Below are positions 13,250-26,470 of a DNA stretch of 64,000 nucleotides, piece by piece; position 1 is the first letter of the stretch, and the number at the start of each line of letters is the position of its first letter. This DNA comes from Stomorhina lunata. Lineage: Eukaryota; Arthropoda; Insecta; Diptera; Rhiniidae. Under the pieces are notes generated by a model. That model was not told where the DNA came from. It searched no databases and saw only the letters and a program-made list of their open reading frames with translations. The translations under genes and the position numbers were made by a program. The DNA is taken from assembly GCA_933228675.1 (NCBI GenBank), contig OW121740.1:620001-684000 (forward strand), written 5' to 3'.

Positions 13250-16200
13250 TTTTACTTATTAGGATAAGTAAAAGCTCTTTCAGGCTTACCAATACTATAT
13301 TATTGATTCGCACTTTCGACAAGTACCAGGTGTAATTTGACATTTCATCGGCCCTCTATGTATAACATCCTATGGTTTGAATTTTGTAATTTAAAAAAAA
13401 ATATATATTAAATCAAATGTTATTTCATATTATTGTCCATGATTTAATAATTCTGAAGGTTGTTCCATTCTCTCTTTTTGTCGCTATGATAACTTTCTGA
13501 CGTTTGTTAGGATAGTAAAAGTTTGTGCTACCATATTTTTGCCGACAATCCCACTTTTCTAATATTTTATGATGACAAAATTTATGTAAATTTATGCATA
13601 AAAAACTTACGAATATTTACGAAAAAGCTTCAATAAATAATCATACAATTTGTTCCAACTATATTTCTTTAATATTGAATGTCTTCATTATATGCTTAAC
13701 TTTAAAATTACACATTTTTGATAACTAATCCCAATGTATTATGTACCCCTTTTCTTAATGTGGCAACATTTTTCTTTCCATTGTTTTCAAATATCAAACT
13801 TCAAAATAATTTTGAAGAGAGAGAATGAAACTTCCTTGTTATTATTATTTCATGTTATTGTCTATGAAAATTGATAGCGCTATTGGTTTATTAAGATCCA
13901 TAGGGGTAGCTAAGCGATAGCGTTATTTCGAAAAATATCTTTTTGCTTTCTAAGCTATAGGAAGACAAATAGTTTTTCGAACTTAGTACTAGGTCAAGCT
14001 TGGATCACTTATTAATAAATATATGTACAATAAATAAATAAATGTACTTTTGAAAAAAAATTTAAATTATCAAAAATACCTATCGATGCCATATAGACCA
14101 TGAAAGTCGATGATGAAAAGTGGAGTTACTTTTTCGCGGGTGTTAAAAACAACTAAACAATTCAAGACAACGAATTCGATAATAAAGGTCGAAAATGTAC
14201 CTAGTGTTGCAAAATCTCACTTATCGATAAATGTATAAAAATACTTATTTGTGCAATGTTTAAGCAAAAAACTTTCATTACCTTAAGATTTGAAGCGTTT
14301 TTATGATTTTCGGGGAAGTTAGGAATTGGCTAGGGATTCCAATAAAATTTCGTACAATGATTTCACCAACATTTATACAAATACAAATAAATTTAAGACT
14401 TAAAAGGGAAATAATCCCTTTTCTTTAAGGGCATTCCTATAGAAGGGACGCAAAATGATGATCCACTTTGGTCCAAAAAGAAAAGGGTCATCCTTGTGTA
14501 ATCTCTTTGTATGAAATTTCATTTAATTCTCTTTAAATTTACCATCTGTACTTAGATCACAAACTTACATTAACACGAATTATCACACAAATTCTGAAAT
14601 AAATCCATTGAAAATAAAATACTTAAATTATAGTCTATATAACAAATGCAAGTAAAAATCAAAAGAAAATTTAACTTAATTTTCAATTTAACTTTTAATT
14701 TAATTAAATTAACGAATCAAACAATAACCAGAAATAACAAAATATTTTGTTATTATATATTGTTTTTTTTTCATAAAGATCAGGGTTTATTTAGTCGCAT
14801 TTTTTTAGTATTACATTAAAACCATAAGAGTTTTATTGTAATTCCAATCAAAATAACTTTTCGTTATTTATTATCCTTTTCATCGACAACAAAAATGTGC
14901 GAGTACGAATAAATGATTTTATTATAAGTTTGTAGTGCTTTTATTGTTTGCTCTTGTAGCAAGAGCTAGTGCTAGTGCTGGCAGTGTTTAATTGTGATAG
15001 ATTACTTTATAATGCCTTCATATCATTTATGTTGCAACATGCAACAGAGGACAACATTAGTGGCAGCTTTTAACAGAAATGACAAATAATCTGAATGAAT
15101 GGAAGAACAAATGACGAACTGACTAGTAAACAAATTGTTGAAATAATTAACTGACTGACTAAATGACTGACTGACTGACTGACTGACTAAGGCACCCAGG
15201 ACTGGAGAGATTGTCATTATAGTTGGTTTACTTGGTTTATTTATGCGATTTATGGTGAAACTTAATTAATTTTATTTTGTTTAAAGCAAACAGTAAACAA
15301 AACTTAAAAAATATATTGACCAATACTTTCAAGACTGAAATTTAATTTTGTGTTGATTTAATGAATTTTTGTTTTATTTTTAATTTATCTGCGAGTGTGT
15401 TTTCACTCTTAATGAGACCGCAGGATTGAGAGTTGAAAATAAATATGTAAAAATAGCACATACACACAAGCAGACCAATTTCGGTCGACTCAATCCTATT
15501 ACACACATACATATGTATAATGTATAACAAGGACACTTTGGCGTATACTTGATGCTACCAGTGACATGTAATTTTTATTGCTCATACGCACTGAAATGCA
15601 GCTGCTGTAAATGCATAATATTTACTTACATTGACATGAGTATTTTGTGTAATAGTTTGCAATTCAAAAAATTTTGTGAACTAAATTATACTTAAGTAAA
15701 TACGCATGTATGTATGTCAGCTACATGTTTACTCATTTACTGCAATATCGTCATAATTCAAAAACCAGTGTTTTAAACTAAGTACTACCGAGAACATTTC
15801 CATTAGTTTTTATGTGATGAAGATTTTTGTTAAAAATAAAACACTTAACAGAGTTCGATACTTATTTTAAAAAACATTGAAAATTTAAGGAACAAATTTT
15901 ATGTTCTGATATTAAACCAGAAAAACTTTTTAGCTACAAAATCTATTATAACAGAATTTTTATTTTTAAGAAACTTTACTTTTGATGAAAAAAAATACCT
16001 TTCCAAAAATTCTCCTTATCCCAATAAAATTAAAATATTCAATCAAACTGTTATCTTACTTGAATCTATAGCTATATTTTTTTAGGGAACTTGTAAAAAA
16101 TTTCTGAATATGAATTTATATATATTTTTACATGTCATCATTTTAGTTTTTACATACGTACCATTCGTATGTTTAAATAATAATAAATTATATATTACTA

Positions 16201-17492
16201 ATATATAATAACTATGACATACTCGTATGTAGTAATATTGTAAATGACAACATTATATTTTTTAGACCAAACTTTTAAATTGGTTGGCATGAGAACCATA
16301 ATTAACTGTAGACAGATTTTTATCCATTTTATTTGTCATAAAATATTTAAAATTTATACAAAGAATATTTTTTTAAAATTTTAGGAACTTTTCAATGCTC
16401 CTTTTTAAGATATTTTCTATAGGAATTCCCATATATCCACTGTACATACATATTAGACTGTCCCACGCTTGTATGGGAACATTTTTTTTCTAAATCATAT
16501 AAGCATTACTCCAGTTATTTTCCATATGATCCCAATAATCAAAATATGTTATAATTTTCAATTTCTTTTTTTTGCAAAACATTAACAACACTTCCAAACC
16601 CCGAATTCAGAAGAAATGTTGTTTGTCAAATTCGGAATAATTTTTTAATACAACTTTTTCGAACACTCAATTTGAATTTAGTGACTTAGTAGCAAATTGT
16701 AGTAGCATTGTGGATATTAATAATGAGGGTAAGTACTATATTTTAATGTATTTTTTTAATCAAAATCTATTAAGTTACATTTTTAGCATTATTTCAAATA
16801 TCCTATATATTTTAGCGTATTTTTTTAAAAAATTAAAATTTTAGAATATGCAGAAATTCACCTCTGTCCGGGCTAGTTTTTTGACATTACGCAGAAATAT
16901 CTTTATTGTTCGTAAAAATATACATATTGGTTAGCACACTTTAGTACAACATATTTTTTTATTTTTTTCCGAACACTCTATTTTAAGGAAAGCCTTTTTT
17001 GAGAAGTGGTTAAAATACACGAATAATGAAAAAAACTCGCGTGTATATGACTACAACTCATGACAAGACTCCGATGATAGTAATAAAGTTAGGCAACTAT
17101 TTTTACCTTGACTTGTAAATATTTCCCCATCAATTAAAAAGGATTTCAGTATATGCATGTATTTTAGTTTTTGAAATATATTTATCTAATTTAAACAAAA
17201 TAACCCACATACAAAAGTAACCAAAAACTGTCAATAATAACTCAATATGACTACCACTATGTATAATCATCTTTACATAATTTAAAATAATTTTGTCCAC
17301 CTTGTTCTACGCGACACACTGTGCGATCTGTTAATGTTTACCCGTGCCGCAATGAAGTCAAAATTAGAGGTAAAGGTTAATAAAGCCATAGAATAAGTAT
17401 AAAATTTTAACCGGTCTTTAAATTTTACTTGGATCAAACATATTTACTAAAACATAGCTTGTATTCAGCCTCAAGTCCTTTGGTTTAATTTT
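13250..17492. other. AT-rich non-coding sequence
   Basis: No gene is supported. Two imperfect direct repeats (13417-13445 and 13843-13870, sharing TATTTCAT.TTATTGTC.ATG) may mark a small unrecognised element. A phrase TTAGACTGTCCCACGCTTGT at 16453 resembles a transposon end, but no partner was found. Confidence 0.4.
15151..15189. repeat. CTGA tetranucleotide microsatellite
   Basis: Nearly uninterrupted CTGA units with one variant unit (CTAAATGA) near 15159. Confidence 0.9.
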
Positions 17493-18285
17493 TATACCCT
17501 TCACCACCATAGGTGGAAAGGGTATTATAAGTTTGTGCTGATGTATGTAACGCATAGAAATATTTATCTCAGACCCACCTTTTAGTATACCAAGAGGCTT
17601 AGAATCACTTTCTGAGTCGATTTGGCGATGTCCGTCCGTCTGGCTGGCTGGATGCACACCCATGTAAACTTTGTAATCAAACTACAAGTCGCAATTCTAA
17701 AGATAATTTGATGAAATTTGGAACATATCATTTTTTTTTTTTGATAGTGGGACCATGGCTATTGAAATTCGTTAAAATCGGTCCATTATTTATGGTACCT
17801 CCCATAGGTCCCAATTCCCGGAATTGATATATTGGCCACAAAAATCAATATTTGTTCATGAAATTTAAAAGAAATACTGCTTATGTAAACCTAAATCACT
17901 GTACCAAATTTCGAGATAACCGGTCCACATTTGACCATAGCTCCCATACAAACTCTTTTCTCAAAACGCACTAAATGGGACAAAATTTACTAAAACGCTC
18001 GTAAATCCGAAGATAATGAGAATTTTAAGTTTATTTTTTGCATACATAACAACTGTAACAACTGTAATCAAAATTTCGAGATAATCGGTCCTTATTTGAC
18101 CCTAGTTCTCATATAAGTCCAAATGACAGAAACAGCTTAAATGTATAAGTTTTGAGAATATGTTTTTTATGATGGCAAAATTTTGCTAATATTTGTTTTT
18201 ATACAGGAAAAAGAATACCTTTGACCTTAGTGGTGAAGGGTATCGTATGGTCGGGCATGACCGACTATAGCACTTTCTTACTTGT
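17493..18285 (+). mobile_element. Helitron-like repeat, family A copy 2
   Basis: A well-preserved copy of about 793 bp. The 5' end is TATACCCTTCACCACCATAG, which also forms a small hairpin with GGTGGAAAGGGTAT. It is followed by a GTCCGTCCGTC run at about 17630. The 3' end is GGGTATCGTATGGTCGGGCA, whose hairpin (GTCGG...CCGAC) is followed by TATAGCACTTTCTTACTTGT. This 3' hairpin plus short tail parallels DINE-1/Helentron termini of Drosophila. Frames through the element, including one encoding RYIHQHKLIIPFPP, recur in copy 3 only because the DNA repeats. Confidence 0.7.
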
Positions 18286-18330
18286 TAATTTTTACTTCTG
18301 TTCAATTTTGATAAAGAATTAATGAATATT

Positions 18331-18400
18331 GGGTGTTCAATGGTCTAGTGGGTAGAGTGCTAGACTGCTTGTGCGGAGGTTGTGGGTTTAATGCACACCA
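18331..18400 (+). repeat. tRNA-derived (SINE-head-like) sequence
   Basis: Contains a good RNA polymerase III A-box (TGGTCTAGTGGG, 18341) and, about 45 bp on, a weaker B-box-like GGGTTTAATGC inside a potential T-arm (GTG...CAC). The anticodon arm does not close, so this is not a working tRNA. It lies about 45 bp beyond family A copy 2. A SINE head is the likeliest reading; no body was delimited. Confidence 0.45.
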
Positions 18401-21400
18401 GAGACTCTAGTAACAATGTTGCCATATATATTTTTTTAATCTGACAAGGTTTCTTACTTTCCCTGTCAAATTACAATAGGGGAGTTAGGTCTTTGGTCGT
18501 TTTAGGTGACGATATTAGACAGTGTATGCTGAGGGTTTTTCATTGGATAATTTGGGCTTTTTTATCCGGTTTGAATGTCAAAATTTTCAAAAAATAGTAT
18601 CTTAATTTATCAATCTTTTTGCTGGTGTATTTTTTTTTTTTTTGCGTATCCCCAGGAATGTGGTTAAGGACGCGAATTTTTGGAAGAAAACTGCAAAAAC
18701 TACACTATAAATTTTTTATTTGTATGAATTCAATGAAAGCTATTTTAGTTCTGTTTAGAATACTTTTATCTTTTTTTGTAAAATAAATTATGTTGCTGAA
18801 ATGTTGCTCTATGTGAAGATGGCGGCACAGTTTCCCGTGATCCTTGGTTCATAAAATAACCTTTATATTTTCGGGACACTCTAACACATACATACATACT
18901 TATGTATGTATATTCCTTTTTAATAAAATGATAAGTTTTAACCTTTTTGCACATCATCTTAACATTTGTATGTTGACATCTCAGGGATACATGCATTTTT
19001 ACACATTTTAAACACACATTTCATTTTGACATTAAACAGAGAACAAAAAATTATAATAACTTCCTACGAAGTGCAAATTTTCTAAACAAAATAATATAAG
19101 ATTTTTTTGAAATAAAAATAACAACTGAATATCTGACATTAGAAACGAACAAAACATGAAACTTAAAATATAAAACATAAAACAGCAAAGGAAACTTTAT
19201 TTCTTCATTCTATTATTTTCTCAAATATATTTTAGAAAATATTTCAAATCTAAAGAAAATTGCCTTCATATAAACAACAATAAACTGAATAAATTAAAAG
19301 CAAAGGCAACTTGTGAACACCCTTCAAACAGATTTGAAAAATTAATATTTAAATTGAAAAGAGATACACTTCAATTTTCATATTGAGTTTAAAAGAAATA
19401 GTACAAAAAATTTGAAAGTTTATTATACTTAAAAGGGGAATACATAATAATTTCGGTACGAAGCCTGCAAAGTCCTCTTTGAGGACTACTTATATCAAAT
19501 ATTCTTACCACCTCATTCATATATTTTTTGTGATTGTTATAAAGTATTATTTGCATTATGATAAGTTGTCTTGGTTACCAAAATGACAACATGAACAAGA
19601 AATTTTTTTTTTATTTCATATATTTTCTATGGGTTTATAAAGAAAATTCAAACCATAGAAAATAAAATATAATATAAAATAAATACAAAAATACGTAAGT
19701 GTGAGTAGTGTTAATGTTAGTGTTAGTGAAACAATTCCTTAGGGAATATTCGTTTGTATTTGTAGGAAATGTAGATTACAAGTTTTTTGAATTTTTTATT
19801 TTTGTTGTTGCTGTTGTATTCTAATCTGAATGAAGGCAGGAGAAAAAGAAGAAGAAAAGACTCTTTAACCTTCTTCTCATGTCAGTTTTTTGTTGAGTTC
19901 AACAAAAATGATGAACAAAAAAGTTTCTTTTTCATTTTTTTGCAAATGATTTTAAAGTTTTCTCAACGAAATCCATGTAGATACTTTTGGAATACTGTTA
20001 GATAAACTGATAGTCTTATGATGTGAAAAGTGTGTGACTGCTAAAGTTCAGAGCAAATTTTTCATGGTAACTCAGGCTCAAACACATGCAACTGTGTAAA
20101 GGTGCATTAACAAATATGTATGTATCAGTATTAGAAAACTATGCAGTTTAATACGATTTTGGTGAATGTTGACGAAAGTACCTGTTATAGATGCAAATAG
20201 ATACAATAATAAAACGGACTTATTTATTATCCTCAATTATGTTTAAAATACACTATTTTGTTAAAAACTTAGTCTGTGTCAAAAAAAAATAAAAGAAAAG
20301 AATTTCCTATAACTAAAAGTATACAGTTTTAAAATCCTGCAGAGATTTTTTTTATATTTGTGTCTTTGTCGAATATTTAAGATATAAGAAAATTAGTAGT
20401 TTATATTAAGTAAAAATTTAAAAAATAGTCCATGGTGACGAATGTTGCTTGAACTGCAAGGATGCTTAAATTTTGTATACTGTTTCTATTGTTTGGTGAA
20501 TGTTTATGTCATGTTTTTGTTTTTGTCGGATCTCAAAAATTCTCGTACATGCACTCACATCACACAACCGCACCCACACTTGTTCACTCTTACTCGTACC
20601 TTTGACTTAATTCTTATGTGTCAGAACTTTATTTTCTTTTCAACATCTATGTATTTATGTAAGAATGTATTTGTATGGGTATTGCACTGTGTTGCAATCA
20701 AACATGTCATTTGTACACTTTTCCACAGACTTATTTCTCACATATTCGAATACTTACAGAATAAAAGAAAAATCTACAATCATTTCATTGTGTCAGTTCC
20801 TTTTTTCGGTCTGTCTGTACGTGTTTGAGTTTAGCAGAATTTAACAAAAAAAAAAAAACTTCATTGGTTTTCATATCCATCCATGTTCATAAGTGAGATA
20901 TAAACAGTTTTTTTTCTTCTTGGCTTTTGAAACACCTCAAGTTTTTATCTTTCCTCAAAAAAAAATAGAAATATTGGTTGATTTTTTCAATCTCAAATTG
21001 TCAGTAGTTTAAAATCACTTTAGAGTTGAATTTCTTTAGATAAACAAAGAAACAAATAGTCTTAAATTCAGTTTACAATTTCTATGTCATTTTTTCTCAC
21101 ATTTGAAGAGAATTTTATTTAAAGACTACTTATTTTACTTACAACCAAAAAATATCAAATGGGTTTTCCATTTACTAAACCCCGAAAATTGTTGTTTAAA
21201 AAATATATTAATAAAATGTATTTATGTATATTTGTGTTCAAAAAAAAACTAAGTATGTCAGTCTCAGTACTACGTATAAATTAAAAAAATAATATTACAA
21301 TTTTATTTTGTGTAAAATTATGAATGAGTGCAAAAGTAATATTGATGAAGTTCTGAAATGATTACACGATTTTCTTATTTCTATTTAATTTTGAGTTTTA

Positions 21401-21444
21401 TTCTATGTTTCAATAAATAATAGAAATTGTAGTTTATTTTTATA
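18401..21444. other. AT-rich non-coding sequence
   Basis: No gene is supported. The frame at 20442-20828 (128 codons) is rich in residues expected from A/T-rich random sequence and shows no domain. A short perfect hairpin (AGTCCTC-TTT-GAGGACT) lies near 19470. Confidence 0.45.
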
Positions 21445-22709
21445 TAATGGGTGTTTTTTTTAGAGGTATACAACTTCGAATTGAAATAAAACACAAGAAC
21501 ATCGTTTTAATGTCCATCAATTTGGCTTTATTGGAAGGATAATTTTATGCCATTAATGTTTAAATATGATTTCGGGCATGTGGCCGCTGCGGCTGGCTCG
21601 AATAAAGCCAACTCTACAGGTCCAATTTTCAACTACTTTTTGTTGGCAATAACGCCACGAATGTTGGCTTCCAAGTCCCCTAACGTTTCTGGTTTGTTGG
21701 CGTAGACGAGCGACTTCACATATCCCCAAAGAAAATAATGCAGTGGTGTCAAATTGCACGATCTTGGTGGCCAATTGACATCATCGAATGTTTCCTTCAA
21801 TAAATCAATTGTGACGTGCGCTGTGTGGCATGTAGCGCCGTCTTGTTGGAACCACAACTCATCCACATTCATGCCATCCAATTGGGGAACAAAATAGTCG
21901 GTTATCATGGCTCTATACCGATCTCCATTTATGGTAACTGACTCTCCAGCATTATTTCGGAAGAAGTATGGCCCAATGACTCCACCAGCCCATAGAGCAC
22001 ACCAAACAGTCAGTTTTTGTGGATGTAATGGCGTCTCAAGGGTCTCATGTGGATTCTCTTCACTCCAAATGCGGCAATTTTGCTTGTTGACGTAGCCATT
22101 CAACCAAAAATGAGCCTCATCACTGAACAAAATTTTGCGATGAAAATCAGCATCGAGATCAATCTCATTTTCGGCCCATACACCAAAATCACGACGCATT
22201 GCATGGTCTCGCGGCTTTAATTCTTGCACAAGCTGGATCTTGTAAGGTCGCAAGCCAAGATCTTTGCGCAAAATCTTCCATAAAGTTGATGGACAAAGCT
22301 CCAATTGCTGTGCACTGTGGCGAATCGATTCATTCGGGTCCTCTTCAACACTTTGCTCTACAGCGGCAATTGTTTCTTCGGTGAGCACTGTTCGACGTCG
22401 CTGCGGATGCGTATTATCACATAGAGTAAACGTAGTGCGAAAACGATCCATGGTTAACCGAATTAATTGCTCTGATGGACGATTATGTCGACAATAAAAT
22501 GGACGGAGCTTGCGGTAAGCTTCGCTAACTGAACCATTATTTTCGAAATAAATTTGCACGATTTGCAAGCGTTGTTCTTTTGTCAACCTGTTCATGATGA
22601 AATGGCGAACCAAACTAAATATTAATCACTTGACAGCTGACAAAATGGCCGCCAGTTAAAAAAGTGATGCCAACTTAAAGTTCTATACCTCAATAAAAAA
22701 CACCCGATA
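21445..22709 (-). mobile_element. DD41D (rosa-type) element, copy 2
   Basis: The element is 1261 bp (21447-22707) with TA target duplications at 21445-21446 and 22708-22709. Its 5' end (right side) begins TCGGGTGTTTTTTATTGAGG and its 3' end begins ATGGGTGTTTTTTTTAGAGG, the same two asymmetric termini seen in copy 1. It is 43 bp shorter than copy 1. Two internal deletions, 24 nt near 21780 and 19 nt near 21641, account for the whole difference. Confidence 0.95.
21633..22595 (-). pseudogene. DD41D transposase, inactivated
   Basis: Closely related to the copy at 5589, reading from the ATG at 22595. Three lesions are visible. A 24-nt in-frame deletion removes eight residues after LKETFD, between the second and third catalytic aspartates. 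The third catalytic aspartate is replaced by histidine (PLHYFLWGYV) and a nearby aspartate by asparagine (SCNLT). A 19-nt deletion in the C-terminal part causes a frameshift and immediate stop after RGVIAN. The remaining C-terminus (VVENWTCRVGFIRASRSGH) is still readable in another frame at about 21553-21640. It cannot encode an active enzyme. Confidence 0.95.
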
Positions 22710-25700
22710 CTTTAAATAAAACGAAAATTGCACCCCTTTATGTATGCTTCACAAATTGTAACTTAGAAATCTACCTGGCCTTATTTAATGCATCCAAATT
22801 ATTTTAAATTCTTTCTCATTGACTTTCTGTTTCTGAAATTTATTGCATTTTGTTTTTCTTCACACAAAATACAAAAAGCCAATAGCAACCAATAACCAAC
22901 TACCACTTTATGAGAAATAAAATAAATTTTTATAACCCTAAAGTCATGCTACAAATCCCCCATTTATTTGATAAACACTTGCATGTTTGTTCAATAAAAA
23001 AAAAAAAAAATAGTAAATAAAAAAGAAGAAAAGAACTAAACATTAAATCATAGAAATTTGAAATCATAACTTTTATGATGCCAAAATGAAAAATATTACG
23101 ATAGCAAATAACTGTGCAAAATGAATCGACAAACCCACTATCGAACCTCAACCAACCGCATGGACTACCGATAACAAACAGCTTGAGATGCAAGGATTTA
23201 GTTTTTTTTTTTCTTTTGATAAGTCCGATACAAATAAAAAATCAATGAAGTGCAAAAATACAATACAAAAATATTTTTGCCACGTTTTTGCTGGAATTAT
23301 TTTGTTCAGCCACACAAAGAAAACATTTGGCGTTTGATTCCCTCGTATTTTATGTAATAACAAATATTAACAATAGCTCTTGTATTCGTAGTTGATTCAC
23401 TAAATGTACAACGGAAATAATTTAGATTTAACAAAAAGAACAAAAAAGTAAGCAAATAATCAAGTGAAATTCTAAACTATTTCTTGATAATTCTGTGGTC
23501 AATGGAGAAGAGACAGAAAACGATTTTAAGCGCAATAACTATAACATTTAATTTAACATGTGTGCCAACAAGCAATAACAACCTAAGTCGAAAACTTTTG
23601 TTACATGATCACTTTATATTATTTTAGATAATTTATCAATAACTCTTGAAATAAAGACACTGAAGGAATTTGAATTTTACTTAAGCCGACATTGGAGGTT
23701 ATGGCTTGTGACCACAGACATTTACGTATATATAGTTTGTACATATAGTATTTGCTCTATCCATGGATATAAGAAATAAATAGTACAGATTGCATAATGT
23801 TTTCCAATTTATTTAAGCAGTTCAATTTTGTGCTCAAATATTTTTAAAATCAAGGTAGTCAGTGTTAACCTGACTACCATTTTTATCTCTTTTACGAAAC
23901 AATATTAAATATAATTTATTCTAAAATCTTTACAGAACAACTTAAAACTATTAACAATGTCTGATATTATTTATGAATTAAGCCCGTTTGTTTTCGGGGC
24001 ATTTCTTATAAATTTTCCATTAAAAATTTATGTGTTTGAAGGTGAATTTTTAACCCATTTAAAAAATAATTCTTATGTGTATATACGTATCTATTTACAT
24101 ATCTACAAACATAAATAAGTATGTACATATGTATTTCTAAAATTTATATTATGATGATACTCTTAGGAATTCTTAAGAAATAACACACCCACATACACAC
24201 ACAAACACACACACAGTTGTGTAATCATGTATTACCATTATTTATGAATATATCTATTTGATTAGCTATACGAAGAAAAAGAATAATAATAGTAATCTCA
24301 TCTTTTGACTTCAAACCCCACAAAAATCTCATTTATTTAAGTATATTTTTTTTCTCCCTTTATTTTTGCTTCAACTTGTGCGAATTTTGAATATTAATCT
24401 GCGATAAATTTCTGAGGAGAAAATTTATAAAATTTGAAAATAGCTGAGAACTAAAAAACTCAAATTTTCTTTTTAAATTGCATATTTTTTAACAGTGTCT
24501 AAAATACGAATATTGAGAATTTTTATATTTACATATATTATGTACACATTAATTTTTATGGGGCTGACTATTAAGTTCAACATTAAAACAAACATTTTCA
24601 TATAGAAATATCTAAATGGACCTAGAGGAAAATATATCTCTCTTAATATTGGAAATTAGTTTTTTGACAAATACTTGGGATATTCTCTCTTATCTAGTTA
24701 TATTGTCATCAATTTTAAATTTCAAATCAGAAATGGTTTAAAATCAAATATATATGACCTTCTCCGAGAAAAGGGACCTAGTGTGTCAAAAAACGGGTTT
24801 GGACTTAAGAGTGGATTCTGGTACCTAAATGGGTATAGAATAAGATGAAATAGGTAAAATTTCTGATAAAAATTTATTTACCTTTAAAAACGTACAAAAC
24901 GAACTTGGGAAAATCAATAAAAATATGAAAAACATTAAAATTTTCTTCTTATTTTTATTTTTTTTTTTAATTTTATTTTCACACACTAGGTCATTTGTCT
25001 CGGTGAAGGTCACATATAGAAAAACTATTTCACTTTGTTTTTTTTTTTAATTTTATTTGAGAGTTGAAACAAAAGTTTATGCTGTTTTTGGCCAAAACTA
25101 CCAACAAACATTTAATTTTTATTTATTTATTTATTTATTTGAATTCATTTGATTACAAGCCGGTAGGCCTAAAATTAATCGAGAAATATTATAGCTACAG
25201 AATAATTCAAAAATATTAAAAATTGTATAAAAATATCTTATAATTTAAAATTTTTATAGAAATATATATAAAAAATAACTCTTCAATAACTTTTCAATTA
25301 CTTGAGTTACCAAAGTTAATGGAGTTTTTTAAGAAATACCAAATTTGTAAAATTCAAGCTATTTCGCGCAGGGAGCTAGAGTCAATGTGGATCGATTATT
25401 TGACAATCTAACTTTTATGTGGGCTTATCTGTTAAAAGTTATCATTAACTGGAATTTTCATCAGATTTATGATTTATTTATATGTATATATGTATGTATA
25501 TTTCTTAAGTGTATTCAGACATTAGCCTGCATTAAATGCCTTTAGAGAAATAATACTGTTTTGCTATTGACAATGTCTCCAGTACTACTTGCCTATTTTG
25601 CCCCATCCAATGTTATCTACTATTGACATTTAACATTTATAAGTTCCTTCGAAATCTACCAGTAGACTTTACCACTATTTACTTTGTATTGACTTAGTAG

Positions 25701-26180
25701 TTCCTATGGTTCTAATAGAAACATTGGAGTCGAATTGGGATCTATTGAGCTACATATATGTTGACACATTCGTTGACAATGTCACCAGATATGTACTAGA
25801 ATAGTAGTCTTAATATAGTCACTATTTCAGTACTGAACTAAAATTGGGGACATTTGAACTGATAATACACAAAGTTTTGTTGGTTCTAGTTTTACTACAT
25901 TGTATTTTATATCAATACAACCAGTACTTCTTCTAAATGATTATTATTTCAAGAAAAAATTTCATAGCCCATAATATAAATTTTATAAGGAAGCGATTTT
26001 ATCGGTATACATGAAGGTATGAAAGCAATATAAATATGTTTCTGTGCGTTAGAAATATCAGTAGAAAATTCCTATTGTTTCAATATATTAATTCCATATA
26101 ATTAAATATTAGTTTCTTGAACATTACATCAGCTGCTTTATATATATTAAAAATGTAAATAAGTAAAAAAACTAACCGTA
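22710..26180. other. AT-rich non-coding sequence
   Basis: No gene is supported. A perfect 9-bp hairpin (GGTAGTCAG...CTGACTACC) lies at 23854-23878, a CA microsatellite near 24185-24215, and an ATTT microsatellite at 25109-25140 described separately. Confidence 0.45.
25105..25200 (-). repeat. Probable LINE 3' tail
   Basis: On the minus strand a sequence containing GGCCTACCGGCTTGTAATC runs into a tail of repeated AAAT units (25109-25140). A terminal tetranucleotide tail after a unique 3' end is typical of some insect non-LTR retrotransposons, and the LINE relic at 43356 ends similarly. No coding part is preserved here, so this is a suggestion. Confidence 0.35.
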
Positions 26181-26236
26181 TTAATTGGAATAAGGTTGGA
26201 GCACGATAAAGAGTTCTTGTTTCTGCGAAATCACAC

Positions 26237-26321
26237 CTGGTCCACGTAATGGCATAATTTTCCCGTTGGGTATGAATGTACCGTTTGTGTTTTCCATCCA
26301 AGCAGTTGAAGATTCGTTCAT
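26237..26321 (-). CDS. Candidate first coding exon of an unidentified gene
   Basis: Function not recognised. On the minus strand an ATG at 26321 opens 28 codons plus one base, starting MNESSTAW and continuing through FIPNGKIMPLRGP. It then meets CCAG/GTGTGA, a good splice donor (intron from 26236 down). An in-frame TAA lies two codons upstream of the ATG, which supports the start. Without splicing the frame stops after 46 residues at 26181. The exon is clearly GC-richer than its flanks and has balanced codon use, unlike the A/T-driven frames nearby. The N-terminus has N-glycosylation-like NES and NGT sites. No partner exon is recognisable at lower coordinates, so the rest would lie outside the window, implying a very long intron. 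It could also be a chance island. Confidence 0.35.
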
Positions 26322-26470
26322 TTATTTATTTCCCACGTGTTATGCTAACAAACGAATAACAGTAAAAGAAGAACTTTGAAGTGAAAAATAACCATAAGAA
26401 AATGTTCAACGAGAAGCAGAGTAATCATATTTAATATCATACAAAGTTATTAGAGCTAAATATATGCAAA

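Noticed and set aside
17418..17663. Open frame containing MRYIHQHKLIIPFPPMVVKGI, also at 27211-27489
   Set aside because: The similarity between the two frames comes from the repeated DNA of family A; the frames are short and broken in other copies.
20442..20828. 128-codon open frame rich in F, C, H and L
   Set aside because: The composition is typical of A/T-rich random sequence. No signal peptide, domain, splice sites or promoter could be identified.
21907..22497. Plus-strand open frames over DD41D copy 2 (and the minus-strand frames over copy 1)
   Set aside because: They mirror the transposase gene on the other strand and share no recognisable protein features.
24185..24215. Possible CRISPR-like or regulatory repeat in the CA-rich tract
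   Set aside because: It is a plain CA microsatellite; no spaced direct repeats exist anywhere in the window.
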